Assembly (NCBI RefSeq): GCF_000165425.1
Contig: NW_001799012.1
Span: 169,690-233,689 of the forward strand
Origin: Paramecium tetraurelia
Lineage: Eukaryota; Ciliophora; Oligohymenophorea; Peniculida; Parameciidae
Direction of reading: 5' to 3'
Length of the DNA: 64,000 nt
In this document: positions 11,861-24,383 of the stretch, one piece after another
Layout: each line of letters begins with the position of its first letter
How positions within the stretch are numbered: position 1 is the first letter of the stretch
The notes under the pieces: model-generated
What the model was told of the DNA's origin: nothing
The model's input: the letters and a program-made list of their open reading frames with translations, nothing else
Databases searched by the model: none
Position numbers and translations under genes: made by a program

Positions 11861-12184
11861 ATGAGATCATAAACCCATGCCCCAAAGCCTGGCTTCTCCT
11901 CCTTGGAATAGCAAGCTCCATCATTGCCAGATAAGAGCATTTCTAAAGACAGCAAGCTTTCCCTGGACTTTGTCAATGTGGCAACTCTTAAGGTGCGGTA
12001 TGATAGATTTGGGAATATGATTGATAAGAAAAAGAGAGAATAGCAAGTGTCTTTTAGAGACAGAATAGAAAAGACACAAAAGTTATACGATTTAATAATG
12101 TTTGATCAATTTAAACTTGAATTAGAGCAGAAACAGAATTAAAAATAAGGAGAAACCTAAAATTTGTGTTGCTAAATTTAATGA
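11861..12184 (+). CDS. Small hypothetical protein, 107 residues
   Basis: Intronless frame ATG 11861 to TGA 12182-12184. The protein is polar and probably partly helical: an N-terminal Pro/Ser-rich part (HAPKPGFSSLEQQAPSLP) is followed by charged helical sequence (VRYDRFGNMIDKKKREQQ, FDQFKLELEQKQNQK). No family is recognised. It may be a ciliate-specific coiled-coil or cytoskeletal peptide. It is convergent with eS4, whose stop lies 51 bp downstream. Support is the ciliate-code reading frame, plausible amino acid composition and normal intergenic spacing. Confidence 0.6.
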
Positions 12185-12235
12185 AATTCATAATTATCTA
12201 TTTTGTTCGTAAATATGTACTATACTTTTAAAATA

Positions 12236-13147
12236 TCATTATTTTTATTTCTCTTCATGATGTTCTCTGGCTTATTTCTTTTCAAGAGCAGTCAAATACA
12301 AACCATTATCATCTGGGAGTGAAATTAAGGGTTTCTTTCCTTTACCAATAGTGAAGATGTTGTTAATTCTGGTGGAAAAGTGTTTTCCATTTGAATCCTA
12401 ATAAAGATTTAGATTGGAATCTATACCTTGACATGAACAATATCGAAAGATCCAAGATGTCTCTCTCTATGTTGAATGAGTCCAACTCTTCCAATGTTGT
12501 TTCCTCCGACAATGTAGCAAATATTTCCTAATATTGTAAATGCATTTGATTACCTGGTTCTTCCTTGATGAAATCAACGACCTTGCCGGTTTCCAAATCG
12601 ATTTTGAGAGTGTCATTAATATGAATTTCTGGATTTGGATATCTGATTGTTCTGGCATCGTTGGTAACAATGTAGGGAACATTGTTTGGTCCAACCTTCT
12701 TTTAAGTAACCTTGACTAGCTTGAACTTAGCTTCATCTGGTTTGATGGATTTTAAAATGAATTTTCCTTAGACATCATACAACACTCTATAACTCTCTCT
12801 TGTCTTGTCGATGGTAATAACGTCTGATTACAGATTATAAACTAATTAATACCCAACAATCCAACTGGGTATCCGAAGTCAGATCTCACTTTTCCATCAA
12901 CTTTAACATTGCCATCCTTATCAGCAAGAATCATTTAGACTTCTCTAGCATAGAGAGCATATTTCAATTTTTGTTGCAATATAACAGACAATGGAATTGA
13001 TTCTCTCAACTTATGAGGTCCTTATGAGGGTCTTGTGGTCCAATTTCCTCCCAACTTTGAAAGCATCCAACTTTTTGGTGCTGTGATTCTTTTCATATGT
13101 TTCTTAGGTCCTCTAGCCTAGACAAATAGAACTCATTATCTTACCAT
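12236..13147 (-). CDS. 40S ribosomal protein eS4
   Basis: 266 residues after removing introns 13118-13144 (directly after the start ATG), 12824-12852, 12528-12553 and 12398-12426. The sequence follows eS4 throughout: [11 protein letters not shown] near the start, WMLSKLGG, a central RNA-binding S4-type region ([18 protein letters not shown]), [11 protein letters not shown], the KOW-like part [16 protein letters not shown] and [15 protein letters not shown], then [12 protein letters not shown]. Length matches the family (about 263). Part of the small ribosomal subunit in the cytosol. Splitting the initiator ATG from the second codon by an intron is a notable gene structure. Confidence 0.95.
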
Positions 13148-13321
13148 GATTGTTTAAAGAAAAAATTAAAATCTTTTTTAATTTAATTCAAAATGTATGT
13201 ATTCATGAGATCCCTAATATCGAAAAATGTTCTGAATTTAGCCAATCCCAATTCCAGCAATTCCTGTATTCACAGCAACAAATTATGGTGATTAATATTA
13301 CTAAAATAATAATATATAATA

Positions 13322-14894
13322 TCATAAGGAATCTTCATCGTCATCCTACTATTCCCCATCGTCTTTAACATTGAATATTCGAACTGATTATTTATAAGCC
13401 TGTTTCAACAGGACATACACTCCATCCTCCTGAGTTTTCAGATAATCAACCATATATCTCACACTTTACCAAATTTCAACAGATTTAAAATTAATAATAG
13501 CAGCCAAATCTCTTTATGTAAAGGTTTCCACTAACAACAGAGAATGCTTATCCTAATCCTTTTAGTTTTGTCTAGCCAAATAACCAACCTTGATCTCTTC
13601 GCTCTCCAATAACTATGCCTAACACAACCATTTAGCGATATTATTAGTGTTATACACTTATGCAGTACTAATTAATATAAATAAACACTTACTTAGTTGT
13701 AATACCAGCCTAAGATAATAATGATTTCTTCCAATCAGGAGGTGTTTCGCACTCATTCAATGATTTCACTAAGACAGGTTGTCCATCGTTATTTTCAGCT
13801 TCAACTGTAGTTCTCACAACCACTTTAAATCTCTCCTATCCTGCTCTCACTTCCTCTCCCTTGGCGGCTTTCTCAATCCTATCCTTTACTGTGACTTCTA
13901 AATATTTGAAACAAAGATCTTCAGAAAAAAGATATTTTTCAGCCAAATCGTTTTGTTCTGCCTCCTCATCATTTTGTAATGAATTTTAAAAGAGCACTGG
14001 TTGATTGTAAGTACTCAACAATTACCAACTCAATTAGGCTATTGTACTTTCCTCACAATAATTTCGCACTGTCCTTTCATCTTCAGGCATATCAACTGTG
14101 ATATTCTCATTTATTGTCTGCAATTCCAAGTATGTCAATTCACTTCTGTTTTAAGGGCATTTGTCAAAGACATAAGAATTGCCCTTCTTAGTTACCAAGA
14201 TATCCCAAGGATATATTGAATACTTGATTGTTTAGATAGCAAATAACAATTTATCAGTTGTGTAGATGGTTGGAAGTTCTTCTGTTCCTTACCTTTCTGC
14301 TATGAGTTATTTAAAATATTTATCATCTTACACAGATCCTGAGATGACTTCTCCTCCTATAATAGATATCTTTTTCTCATAATTTGGTCTCACTTTATCA
14401 AATTCTTTGTTGTATTTTTTTATTGTTCCTATACTTTGGATTTCTTTTATATCAATCAAAGAGTATTGAACCTTCTCAATGTTCTACTTTTATGTCTCGT
14501 GAATACTAATCCAATCAGTTTTAATTGAGATTGAGTCCTTGAATCTGCATTTCTTATACACAATCACTCTCTTTGCAGCCTATGACATTTTGCTCTTCTT
14601 TCCCGTTTAATAGTACGATTGATACACGACTTGCTACTGTTATTAAGGGACAAAGGCGATCTTCTTTTGTACAGGCTTCTTGACTATTTTCTATCCAACA
14701 GTCTCATACTCATCTTCCAAATCTTTTTGCACTTGAGTTTATTTTGAGAAATCGCAACATCTACTTACTTTTTCCTATCTGCTAAAGGGCTAGAATAATC
14801 TGTCCTTAAACTCTTCAAATTAATAATTTGGGTCTGGACAGAAATCAGATAAAGGAGCATAACTCTTTATGAGATTTTGCAAATTGGAATCCAT
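13322..14894 (-). CDS. Translation initiation factor eIF3 subunit D
   Basis: 515 residues with a single 25-nt intron at 13668-13692. Matches eIF3d by its overall plan: an N-terminal region with FCPDPNYQFEEFKDRLFQPF, a basic region (AKRVIVYKKCRFKDSISIK), the cap-binding core (TDWISIHE, YPWDILVTKKGN), a long conserved C-terminal domain (VRTTVEAEN, NNIAKWLCQAQLLES, IKVGYLAR) and an acidic tail (DDGEQQDDDEDS). eIF3d is a cytosolic eIF3 subunit that contacts the 40S ribosome and can bind mRNA caps. Length is close to the usual 520-560. It is arranged on the same strand as eS4, 174 bp upstream. Confidence 0.9.
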
Positions 14895-14940
14895 AAATTA
14901 AATATTTTATCGAATTTAAATAATTATACAAATTATCCCA

Positions 14941-17163
14941 TCACTTATTAACACTATTGATTATTTCTTACAAAGCAGAAGCTATTTATGTTATCTGCAA
15001 GGATATCGATCTAAATAATAATAGAATTATTGGATACTCATAAAACTATTGACCATAATCCAAATTTTGGAAGGCCTCAGTAATTGTCTGTAGCGAATTC
15101 TCAAATTCCTCTTCATCTAAATTTGCTGTCTTCATAAACTTCTCGTTCTATGTCAATTGATTTGAAGCCTCTTCCAATTAAGTAAGATTTATCGATGTGA
15201 ACTATCATAATTACTTGCTTTTCTTACTATGGCATAATAATCATTAATCTTCTAGTTGATAATTTTCATGACCTGTTGTTACAAAAATTGATCTAATCCT
15301 GTATTCATACTTTTATCCAATCTCAAATCATCTATGTACTTCTCTAAACTCGCTAATTATTGTTTTATCAGGTCCAACTTATTGCTGATAATCTCAATAG
15401 ACAAGGATAAAGTTCTCAAATTTTGAATATTCTACCTGTAAAACTTTTACGACTCTTACAAGGAAGTTTGTATTTTGCTACTAATCATCTAATTGTTATT
15501 TTATTCAACAAATAATAATTGATCCCTCACATTTTGCACCTAATCCTCATTGTTTTTGTTAATGTAACTAGCTTCTAGGAGTCTCTTCTGCACATCTAGA
15601 TGAACATTATAACCATAAAAATACCGTCTAGCACTCTCTTAAAGACCTCAATTTATTGTTGACTCAATGGTTTCTTTCCCTCTTCATTTTAAGATTAAAA
15701 TTCAATCATGTTCTTTATTTTAATCAACTATCTTCCTTACTCTTATTGCATTTGATGAATTTTGTTAATCTATTGTTAATAGCCTTTCCACCCTCCTCTT
15801 TCCTTGATGAAGTTCACCTTCTCCTAAATGGAAGGTGTTAGCTTCAAAGATTCAGCATTTTAAAATGCATCTAACATAAATTGCAGATTGTATTTGTTGA
15901 ATATGGTTGTATAAGTATTTTAGAACTCAACCAATTTCTGATTTGCCTGAAACTTTTTTGAATTGATCTCCTCAATTAGCTTTATCACTCCAAGTCTCTT
16001 CTCATCCTCTTGCTTCAGCTTTTATTCATTATTTTATTCGTAAACATCAGGTGCCTTGGACTTTATTAGATCTTGTTTCACAGGGAGTGGCAACAATTCA
16101 TACTCTTTGGCAATAGGGTTCTTGTTCACCTTGTCATTCAAGTAGTTATACTCTTTCTTTAAGTTTGCAATTTATTGCCTAGCACTTTAAATAAATTGAA
16201 TTACTATTGTGTAACTAGGAACTCATTTTTTTATTTATATTTTTTGAAGATGGTTGCTATGGCTGATTCAGCCTTATTAATATAGGCTATTGCCTTTCCC
16301 ATTCTCTACTCTTTGGGGAATTCTTTGGCTGTCTCTGACATCAGTTTTCCCAAGCCTATGTAGAGAATGACCTCTGATATTGTGCTATCGTTATTTAGTT
16401 TCTCCAATAGTTAATTGTAAATCATTGGTGGAATCTATTTTTTGTTGCATTACTTGGATTGTATCAAATATCGTATTGCTGAGTCATACTATTTGTTGGC
16501 CTCCTGCAGAAGGCTGAGACTTTCCAGTTATTCCTGATTTCCCTTTTGAGTTTTGAAATGTTCATAGAGCTTTTTATATCCAAAAGCTTGGGCCTAAAGG
16601 TGGAACACGTAATCATTACATAACTATTCAACATGTAGATGTGAACGACTGAGAGATCTGAGTGTTGCTAGACAATTTTAGAATTAATAAAGGGCAAGAC
16701 TTCTTACAGTCTTTGATAACTCCAAAGCATGTTTCTAGTTTTGGTTAATGAAATTTTGATTTGTTGTTCATTCTGGGCCTGATGGTAATACAGGATGCCT
16801 AAGTTGTATAATTGACATGCATATTCATAATGCCATTAATTTGATTAAGTGAATTTGTTCTAAAAATATGTCTATCTGACTTACAGGTTCGTACGAATCA
16901 TTCCAACAGAAGGTAATTTCATCTTGGAGAGGCTGTTTCAGAATTTCATCCAAAAGCGTCATATATTCGAGCAATTGCTTCTCCAACTGGGTGCAGGCCT
17001 CAAGATTTCCCTTTAAACAATCTTATTGTTGAAAATTTAGCAATCTTTTGCGACAATCATCGATACTGAGCAGAGTTTGATTCTAATTTTACAAATTCTT
17101 TCATACATTCGATTGGGGGAATTTAGTTGGCTTGGTTTACTTGAAACGAAACCCAAAGTTCAT
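14941..17163 (-). CDS. BRO1-domain (ALIX-like) protein with frame disruptions
   Basis: N-terminal BRO1-type domain, with ITFCWNDSYEP, a helical segment around QLYNLGILYYHQAQ, and EQLCNDYVFHLQAQAFGYKK. A long coiled-coil V-like domain follows (EEINSKKFQANQKLVEF, LEEASNQLTQNEKFM), about 700 residues in all. Introns: 17083-17106, 16860-16884, 15596-15624 and 15202-15227. Near 16757-16769 the frame changes with no GT nearby, consistent with one lost base. Near 16204-16228 it changes again; a 38-nt intron (GTTCC...AAAG) would fit but is atypical. BRO1 proteins bind ESCRT-III and act in endosomal sorting and membrane scission. Without the frame corrections the protein would end at about 240 residues. 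Confidence 0.75.
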
Positions 17164-17287
17164 GTGAATTAATTATATTATTTATTTTAATGACGAAGGT
17201 TTGATTTAAGATAGAATAAAAATTATCAAATATTTAATTTAATGAAATAAAATAGAGTTTCTATATTGACCAAATAAAACATAAGAT

Positions 17288-17767
17288 ATGAAGGATCTGT
17301 TTATGCAATAGACAAAATTCGAAAAACAGTCTTCCTCAAAGATGTGAGGTGTATGGGAACTGAGAACAGGGAAGCTGCGATATTCATCCCTCCATCAACA
17401 AAAATCACTCAAATGGCTGAGTTCACAAATGAGTAGATTTTGGAGATCAAAAAATTAGTAATGCTTTTTGTCTATTTGCAAGAACACCACTGACTTCCCA
17501 GAACATTTACCCGCTGCCACCAAAGAACATACTCAAAGTTCTCAAGATCAGAAATTGGCATCCAAAATTTTAAACCAAAGTTGCACCTACGAAGTCACCA
17601 GATCGCCTCTGCCCAAGATAACTATGAGAAAAAATAGACACTTCCTGTCTCAAAGTCCTGATCCGAGGAAGGTGGACTAGAAACCTGTTTATATTACAAA
17701 TAATTATTTATAATTGAAGAAAATGGAATAATTCAAAAAAATGCTTATGTTCAGACAACACAGATGA
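17288..17767 (+). CDS. Hypothetical protein, 142 residues
   Basis: Introns 17344-17369 and 17458-17482 must be removed to avoid TGA in both places. The protein is polar with Ser/Thr/Pro-rich stretches (IFIPPSTKITQMAEFT, SPLPKITMRKNRHF) and a basic helical C-terminus (LKKMEQFKKMLMFRQHR). No family or transmembrane segment is seen. It is divergent from the BRO1-like gene (124 bp apart) and followed at 66 bp by the MORN gene. The function is unknown; it may be a ciliate-specific phosphoprotein. Confidence 0.6.
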
Positions 17768-17833
17768 GGTTGTATATTTTAATTCATGTGATATTTTGAA
17801 ATTCTCAGAATTATACATTATTTTTATTATCTT

Positions 17834-18965
17834 ATGGGGAATTGCCAATGTCAATCTGCTGAAATCCAAAAGACCGAAGAAATGCAGCCTCTCGAATTCA
17901 AATAGGAGAACTATAATAGTTTCGAGGATCAACAATTACAGTTTTGCCAGGCTCAACAAATATTATAATAAGAGACCATTAAGTCCAATAATGAAACATC
18001 TGATGACACTCATAGACCTAATCCGTAATTAGTGTGGCAAACACAGACGTAGTTCACCACTTATAATCTCATAGTTCAGGTAATCTTGTCTAAAAGTAAA
18101 ATCTAAGAAAATTATGGATGAATTGGGCCCATTCGAATTAAATGACCAGGAAGGCTATTTCTATGGAGTCTATGAGTAAAAAGATGGTTCGCTCTATAGA
18201 GGTTGTTGGCATCAAGGCCAAAAATTTGGATATGGTACTTCAACACAATACCTATCACTTTAGGAAGCTTAATCTATCAAGATGGCTCCGTCTTTTAAGG
18301 GCAATGGAGAAAGGATAAGGCGAATGGCAAAGGAAGAATGATCTACACTGACGGAGACTGGTACGAAGGGGATTGGACTGATGATTTAAGTTATATTACT
18401 GTTATTTTTTAGAGCATGGCAATGGAAAATATGTACATTGCGATGGAACCATCTATGAAGGAGAATGGGAAAATGATTGCTAGAATGGGTAAGGATAAGA
18501 ATAATTCATCGACGGATCCACCTATAAGGGGTAGTTTAAAAATGGCAAGAAGAACGGATTTGGCCATTATGTTTGGGTTGATGGATAAAGTTATGAAGGA
18601 CAGTTTGAATCCAATTACTTCTGTGGTTTTGGGTATTGAATTCAGTATTATGAATAAGAAAATATGTGTGGACTGATGGCAGATAATATGAGGGTTAATG
18701 GTTAAATGGAAGTATGAATGGGAATGGCATCATGAAATGGCCAGATGGAAGAAAGTATGAAGGATAATATTGTAATGACAAAAAGCATGGATAAGGAGTC
18801 ATAGAATGGCGTAATTTGTGTATTTAATGTAAGGTAGCTGATGGTAGGAAATATTCAGGATAATGGGAATTGGGAAAACAACATGGAATTGGAGAATATT
18901 TTAATGGGTAAATCAAAAAAAAAGGTTAATGGAACTATGGCAAGCGACTCAAATGGTTAGATTGA
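17834..18965 (+). CDS. MORN-repeat protein with N-myristoylation motif
   Basis: 332 residues; five introns at 18080-18107, 18235-18263, 18390-18412, 18633-18658 and 18811-18837, each supported by restoring repeat phase. The start MGNCQCQS fits N-terminal myristoylation and palmitoylation. After a Q/N-rich linker, at least seven MORN repeats follow, e.g. YQDGSVFQGQWRKDKANG, YTDGDWYEGDW, YEGEWENDCQNG and YEGQYCNDKKHGQG. MORN arrays bind membranes or scaffold cortical proteins, so this is probably a membrane-associated cortex or basal-body protein. Related in type, but not in detail, to the MORN protein at 36.6 kb. Confidence 0.88.
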
Positions 18966-20132
18966 GACAATATAGATATTAATAATCTTTATTCGGTAAT
19001 AAGATCCCTTAATTCTTTTTGTTTTCTTCAATATACTAAATATAAAATTATCTTGTTTATAGATAATATAATTGATCAACCACTTTTGAGGTAGTAGGGT
19101 AATAATAAATGTTGATGTTAGATAAGTTATACTAAAAATATAATTTTATCCTTATATTCATTTTCATCCTATGAACTTTTGTCTAATTTTAATCTATGTG
19201 ATCTTACTTGTTATTAGTATTTAAAGTATCTAGAGTAATGAAAACAATATGTTACCTATATTTATTAAGAATTTGATTATTGATTTAATTAATTTAGTAA
19301 TAGAAATATTAATAATAATTATTAAATGACATTATTAATTATTTACACTTAAGGATTTATTTTCAATTAGGATAACTTTATTAGTTTTTTAGGAAGATTA
19401 ACACTTTTATTATTATATTTGATGATATATTGAGTGTTTTATTGTTGAATTATATGTAAGGTTTTTGAAAATTATGATTTGATAAATCAAATAATTATAT
19501 GTTACTATTTAAGATTATTTCTCAAAATAGTATTGAGGACTAATTAATGTAAAATTAATGTCAAAAATTCAATAAAAAAAATGTATATATATCAAAAGCA
19601 ACTCAGTCGATGAATCTTTCTTTCCATTAATAAAGTCTAAGATGTTTGCTTTTATTTATATTTACTAATAACTGTTGCAACTCCTTATTATTAACCAATA
19701 CTCATAAATTAGTTTTATTATAAAATCTAAAAATTCATTAATGAGAATATCCTTTTGATAAATTACAATCCATTAATTAAGTTTAGAAGTGTTTAAGATG
19801 AGATATCAATAAATTAGAGTATGACCAAATCCAATAGGAGGTAAATTCTTATAGCAATGTATTTTTTTGCTCAAAAATATTCATGATCCAAGTATCACAT
19901 TTATCAAATAAGAAAATGCTTTGCATTTGATGATATTAACAAAAAGATCAATAGATGTTCTCCTTTGACAATTTATTTCCTAAGATTAACTTAATTGAGC
20001 TCACATTACAATTACTCAACTTAAAAGCATATATAAATCAAATCTAATTCTGAATTCCAACTTAAACGAGTAGCAAATCAATTTCAGAAGGGTAGTGATA
20101 CTAATAATCTGTTTTATAATATTATTTATTTA
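18966..20132. other. AT-rich stretch without a recognised gene
   Basis: About 1.2 kb of very AT-rich DNA between the MORN gene and the F-box gene, both on the plus strand. All six frames are broken by TGA within short distances, and the short open pieces show no protein pattern that I can recognise. Contains the small palindrome TTTGATAAATCAAA near 19480. It could be regulatory DNA or a fully decayed gene. Confidence 0.5.
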
Positions 20133-20996
20133 ATGGATAAACTTGATAAAATAATTGCCTAATTAGATGAATTAGAAATTAGTCAAAAGCACAGAGAAGA
20201 TTTGATTAAGCGCAATCAAAGTTCGTAAATACTAAAGTTACCAAAAGTATAATCGATTGAGTATTATAGGTGATTCTAATTCAAAGAATTTGTGGATTTT
20301 TGGATGATTAGGATCTATATAGATTTACAGCTACTTGTTCAACAATGAGAAAGATAATGTTTTGTCCTTTGGGATTTAAATTATTGACCTTGAGTCGAAA
20401 TGCACAACATATTGTTGGAGGAAACAAATAGCAATAATAACAACTCAAGAAAGAAAAATAAGAGATTGTCTCTAGCGGAAGTATTTCAGGGAATAACAGT
20501 GTATTTGATTCAGAAGAAGATGCATTGGCTCAATTGTAAGCCTTGAAATCCGTGAAGGAATTCTTAACCACTAAATTGCAATCATCATAAGCACAAATGC
20601 AAAACCTAGAGGATTTGATCACTGATTCCTCAGACACATTGAAATACGAGAAATCAGTAAATCTGAAATTGCAATCCAAAATCAATATTCTGCAAAACCA
20701 ACTCTCCATCTCTGAATTGCAAAGACAAGATGTTAAGGAAAACTTATCCGAACTAAATTCTAAATACAATAAAATAGTAATTCTTATTTCTAACTTAGAT
20801 TAGCCAAATGGAACAGGATAGGATGGTGATCCAAGATGAAAAAGACAAATTGTTAAGTCACAAGAAGGTACTTATCCAAGAAGTCTACCGATTGAGAGGA
20901 TAGGTTTCGCAAATGGAAGAGGATCAAAACAACTACCAAGCAGCTCTAAAATAAGTTAAATCCTTTATGGATACAATTGAATTGAAACCAATTTGA
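20133..20996 (+). CDS. F-box protein with C-terminal coiled coil
   Basis: 272 residues, introns 20247-20269 and 20777-20798. Residues about 35-75 resemble an F-box: LPKVILIQRICGFLDD, then DLYRFTATCSTMRKI, i.e. LP...L..I...L...DL...A.TC..... A Q-rich linker is followed by about 160 residues of coiled coil (LQSKINILQNQLSISELQ, LLSHKKVLIQEVYRLRG). F-box proteins link substrates to the SKP1-cullin ubiquitin ligase; the coiled coil would be the partner-binding part. No leucine-rich repeats or WD repeats follow. The family call rests on one short motif. Confidence 0.7.
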
Positions 20997-21144
20997 TTAA
21001 GTAATTTATCAATATGATTCTAATTCGTTTAATTTTTCGAAAATTACTAACTTAAAGTTGTAATTAGTTATATACTTATTTTATGCCCCTTATTGATAAA
21101 ATTAGATTCAAGCAAATATTACATTAAAAGTATTTTTATTAATT

Positions 21145-22400
21145 ATGGATTACGAATTACCATCCTTATCCGAGCCTTTTACTTGGATCACATATGCCAT
21201 TTTGGGAACATTAGTTGGATTGGCTCAAGCAGGAGGAATAGGGGGAGGTCCCATTGTATCACCTGTAATGATGGTTTTGCTAGGCTGTTCGAGCAAGTAG
21301 GCCATCTGGAACACCTACATTATGTTATTCGGAGGAAGCATAGGTAATTATGCAAGGTTGGGGAGAGAGAGAGTAAGTATAGATTTAATTTGGTAATTAG
21401 ATTTCGAATGGGAGTAGTCCATTAATCAATTACCAATTAGTATAGATAACACTTCCATTACTTTTAGCAGGAGCCATTTTAGGGGTTGCAACTGGGAAAT
21501 GGTTACCAAAAGTGGTTGTGGTGATATTTTTATTTGCCATTTTATTAAATGTGTTTCTAAAGACCAAGAAAGTTTATAAAAAGATTAGGGAAAAAGAATA
21601 GAGCGAACTCCTATAATAAGTAGAAATGAAGGAATTAATGTTAACCGACTACAGTGCAGTGCCATAAGATTTATAATAGATATTGGAGAATGAATCAAAG
21701 CTTTATCCTACAGAAAATCTAAAAGAGATAGCCTTCTCAGTGATTATCGTAGTTGCATTAACTTTATTGAAGGGAGCTGCAACCATTCCTTCAATACTAG
21801 GTATAAGTTACTGCGGAATGGAATTTCATTTTATCAATTTCATCATTTTTGGAATAGGATACTATAATGTGTAGAGATATAGGAAGTGGATTAAAAAAGA
21901 TGAGGAGTTTAAATAGTCTTTAGGATACGATTTCTCTGGAGGGAAGATAAGTGAAGTGTTTGGAATAACTGTGAAATCAAGTATGAAAGCAGGCTTTTTA
22001 GGAGGGCTGGTTGGTTTAGGAGGAGGAGTGGTATTAACACCCATTTGGCTTGAAACTGGAATCCATCCTCCAAGGGCTGCTGCATCTGCTACTTTTACTG
22101 TGATGTTTACTTCATTTATATCTGTGTTCATTATTGCATTGTCTGGGGGGTATCATTTATCTCAATTTTTGATCTTGGCAGTAATAAATTCATTATAGTT
22201 ATTAGAGTGTATCTGGTTGCGGAAGTTATTTGATTGCAGGGATCTTAAAGAAATTAGTTAAGAAATATAAAAGAGAATCAATTATTATTCAAGTGTTACT
22301 AATTGTAATTGCCTTTGGATTGGTTGTTTTACCTCTCTAATCAATTAAAGATGTATACTATAATCCACTTTCATCTTTATAATTTGGTCGCTTGTGTTGA
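21145..22400 (+). CDS. TauE/SafE-family membrane transporter
   Basis: 400 residues with introns 21373-21400 and 22181-22205. Two similar membrane halves are visible, each starting with a glycine-rich helix: GTLVGLAQAGGIGGGPIVSP in the first and GGLVGLGGGVVLTPIWL in the second. That duplicated Gly-rich signature followed by a proline is characteristic of sulfite exporter TauE/SafE family proteins (anion permeases). A charged cytosolic loop of about 70 residues joins the halves (KKVYKKIREKEQSELLQQV). Second-half helices include FTVMFTSFISVFIIAL and IIIQVLLIVIAFGLVVL. Substrate unknown; the family is linked to sulfur-containing anions. Convergent with the coiled-coil gene, 58 bp between stops. 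Confidence 0.85.
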
Positions 22401-22458
22401 GAAGATTTTTGATAAAATAAATGAAAATTTCAGAAATCTCATAATAAATATAATAAAG

Positions 22459-24383
22459 TCACAGTCTAACAGTGGAATCATACATTCTTCTTTAGTCGAT
22501 TTGCTACTTCAGATGAGCATTCTCTTCAGTCAATACACTGATTTATGTATTGTAAGCTGCTTTCAAATTACTAATCTAATAGGAATTGGAGGCTTCCAAT
22601 TTATTTTTCAGATCTTCCAATTGTGTAAACTACAATATTATACTATGATTACCTTCTCTTTTTCTAAAGCCAACTATCTCTATTTAAATTGTTCGATATC
22701 ATCTCTTGCTCTCCTTAAATCTTTGTCTAAAAGATTTCTTTGATTTGCTAGATTTTCATTATCCTATTCTTTGACTGAGAGAGCCTCTCTTAATCTTTTA
22801 ATTTCTAGTAGCTATTGTTCTGAGGAGATATCACTTTATCTGAGCTTTTCTCTATATTGAATAGTCACTCTATCATTCTTTGATTAAAGGTCTTGGATTT
22901 CCTAATTCTTAGAACTTGTTATTGACAGTATTTCTTATTTCAAAGAATGAATCTCATCTTTCAATCTTCTGATGTCATCCTCTAATTATCTCTTATGCAA
23001 ATTAAATTAAGCAATTAAAGATTCTTAATCTTTTGTTTTTTGTGATAACATTTCTTTAAGTCTTTCAATTTCACCTTCCAAAAATAGTATTTACAATTTC
23101 TATTAATCAATATTCTCATTCAGAAGAGCTGTTGATTTTTAGAATTGATCATCTAATTCATTGATTTCATTGTTCTTTTACTTTTCCTATTCAAAAGTAA
23201 TCAATTTTTGATTTTCAATCTCTCTTCTTAGATCAATAATTAGTTATTCAAGTTGTTGTCTTTGAATATTCTTCTCATCAATTTAGATTTATATCTATTG
23301 ATTTTTGTGTTCAATGATTCCCTTCAAATCATTAATCTCTTTTTCCAAATTATTGATTTATGTTTAATAGTAAGTTTTCAATGTATCCTAATCTCTTTAA
23401 TGCTGGTTCTATTGATCTTTGAGAGAAGTCTCAAGAATCAACCTGGCTTATCTTTCTTAATCCAATAGTTTCTACTTTAAGATTTAGATCTCAGTTCTCA
23501 AATCATTAATTTAATCTTCAAACATTTACTTATTTTTAGCATTTTATCCAAGTAATGTTTCAATTTCAGCATTCTTAATCTCAAGCAATCCCTTAAGTTT
23601 ATCAATTTCGCATTGCTAAACGTCTGATTATCTAGCGAATTCATGTTTCAATAATTAAATCTATTGTTATGAGAAGTTGTTTAGATTATCATTCAAATGT
23701 TCTAACTCTCTCTGCTTTTCTGATTCTTGTTAGTGAATCTTTACTCTAAGTAGTTCATTTTCTTTCAACAATCTTTCAATTTAAATATCGTCTTCAGTTT
23801 TTTATCTCAATATCTTTTATTGAAGATCACTGATTTCATTGTTTTATTCTTCAATGTGATCTCTTAGTTTTCTAATCTGACTCTCACTTATTTCTGTTTG
23901 CAAATTAGCAGCCTTCTTGAGATTCTCGAAATCTTGATTGGATTAACTCTCGATCTATCCAGATATTCCAACTAATTGTCGTTGTCTTTCTGCTTCTGCC
24001 TGAGATAGGACAGCCCCTAATTTTTGTAATTCAGCATTGAGTTGCTTGATTTCGAACTCATAATTGGACTTCATCTACAATATCTATTGCAATTGATTTT
24101 CGTATTTGGATTTCCATAAGTCAGCATCGGTTTTTCTCTACCTTGATAACTTGATGAGTTTCTCATTTTCAGTCTACAACATATTGTTTTCTTTAATATA
24201 GGATTCCACGTTGGCATCATTCGTTACGATGTCATGGGCTCTTCTCTACAATTACTATTATTCTTCAAACAACAGTCTGTTCTCTGTTTCTAATTCTACA
24301 CACTTGGCCTTTAAGAACTCAATTTCTTAGACAAAAGACCTTGTGTCATGTCTTTGTGGGGATTCTCTAATGGATGAATACAT
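22459..24383 (-). CDS. Long coiled-coil protein, 633 residues
   Basis: Uninterrupted frame except for one 23-nt intron at 22630-22652. After a 15-residue head (MYSSIRESPQRH) nearly the whole protein is heptad-like (IEFLKAKCVELETENRLL, LKDQQNQHQRDQDTL-type segments, IKRLREALSVKEQDNENL), without proline or hydrophobic breaks. About a quarter of the residues are Gln or Glu, many Gln encoded by TAA/TAG. This is a rod-like structural protein, probably of the cytoskeleton or basal body. No globular domain is detected, so the family cannot be named. The antisense strand carries several spurious open frames. Confidence 0.85.

Noticed and set aside
22309-22743. Plus-strand open frame of 144 codons
   Set aside because: It overlaps the end of the TauE gene and the antisense of the coiled-coil gene, in a different frame from either. 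No homology-like pattern.
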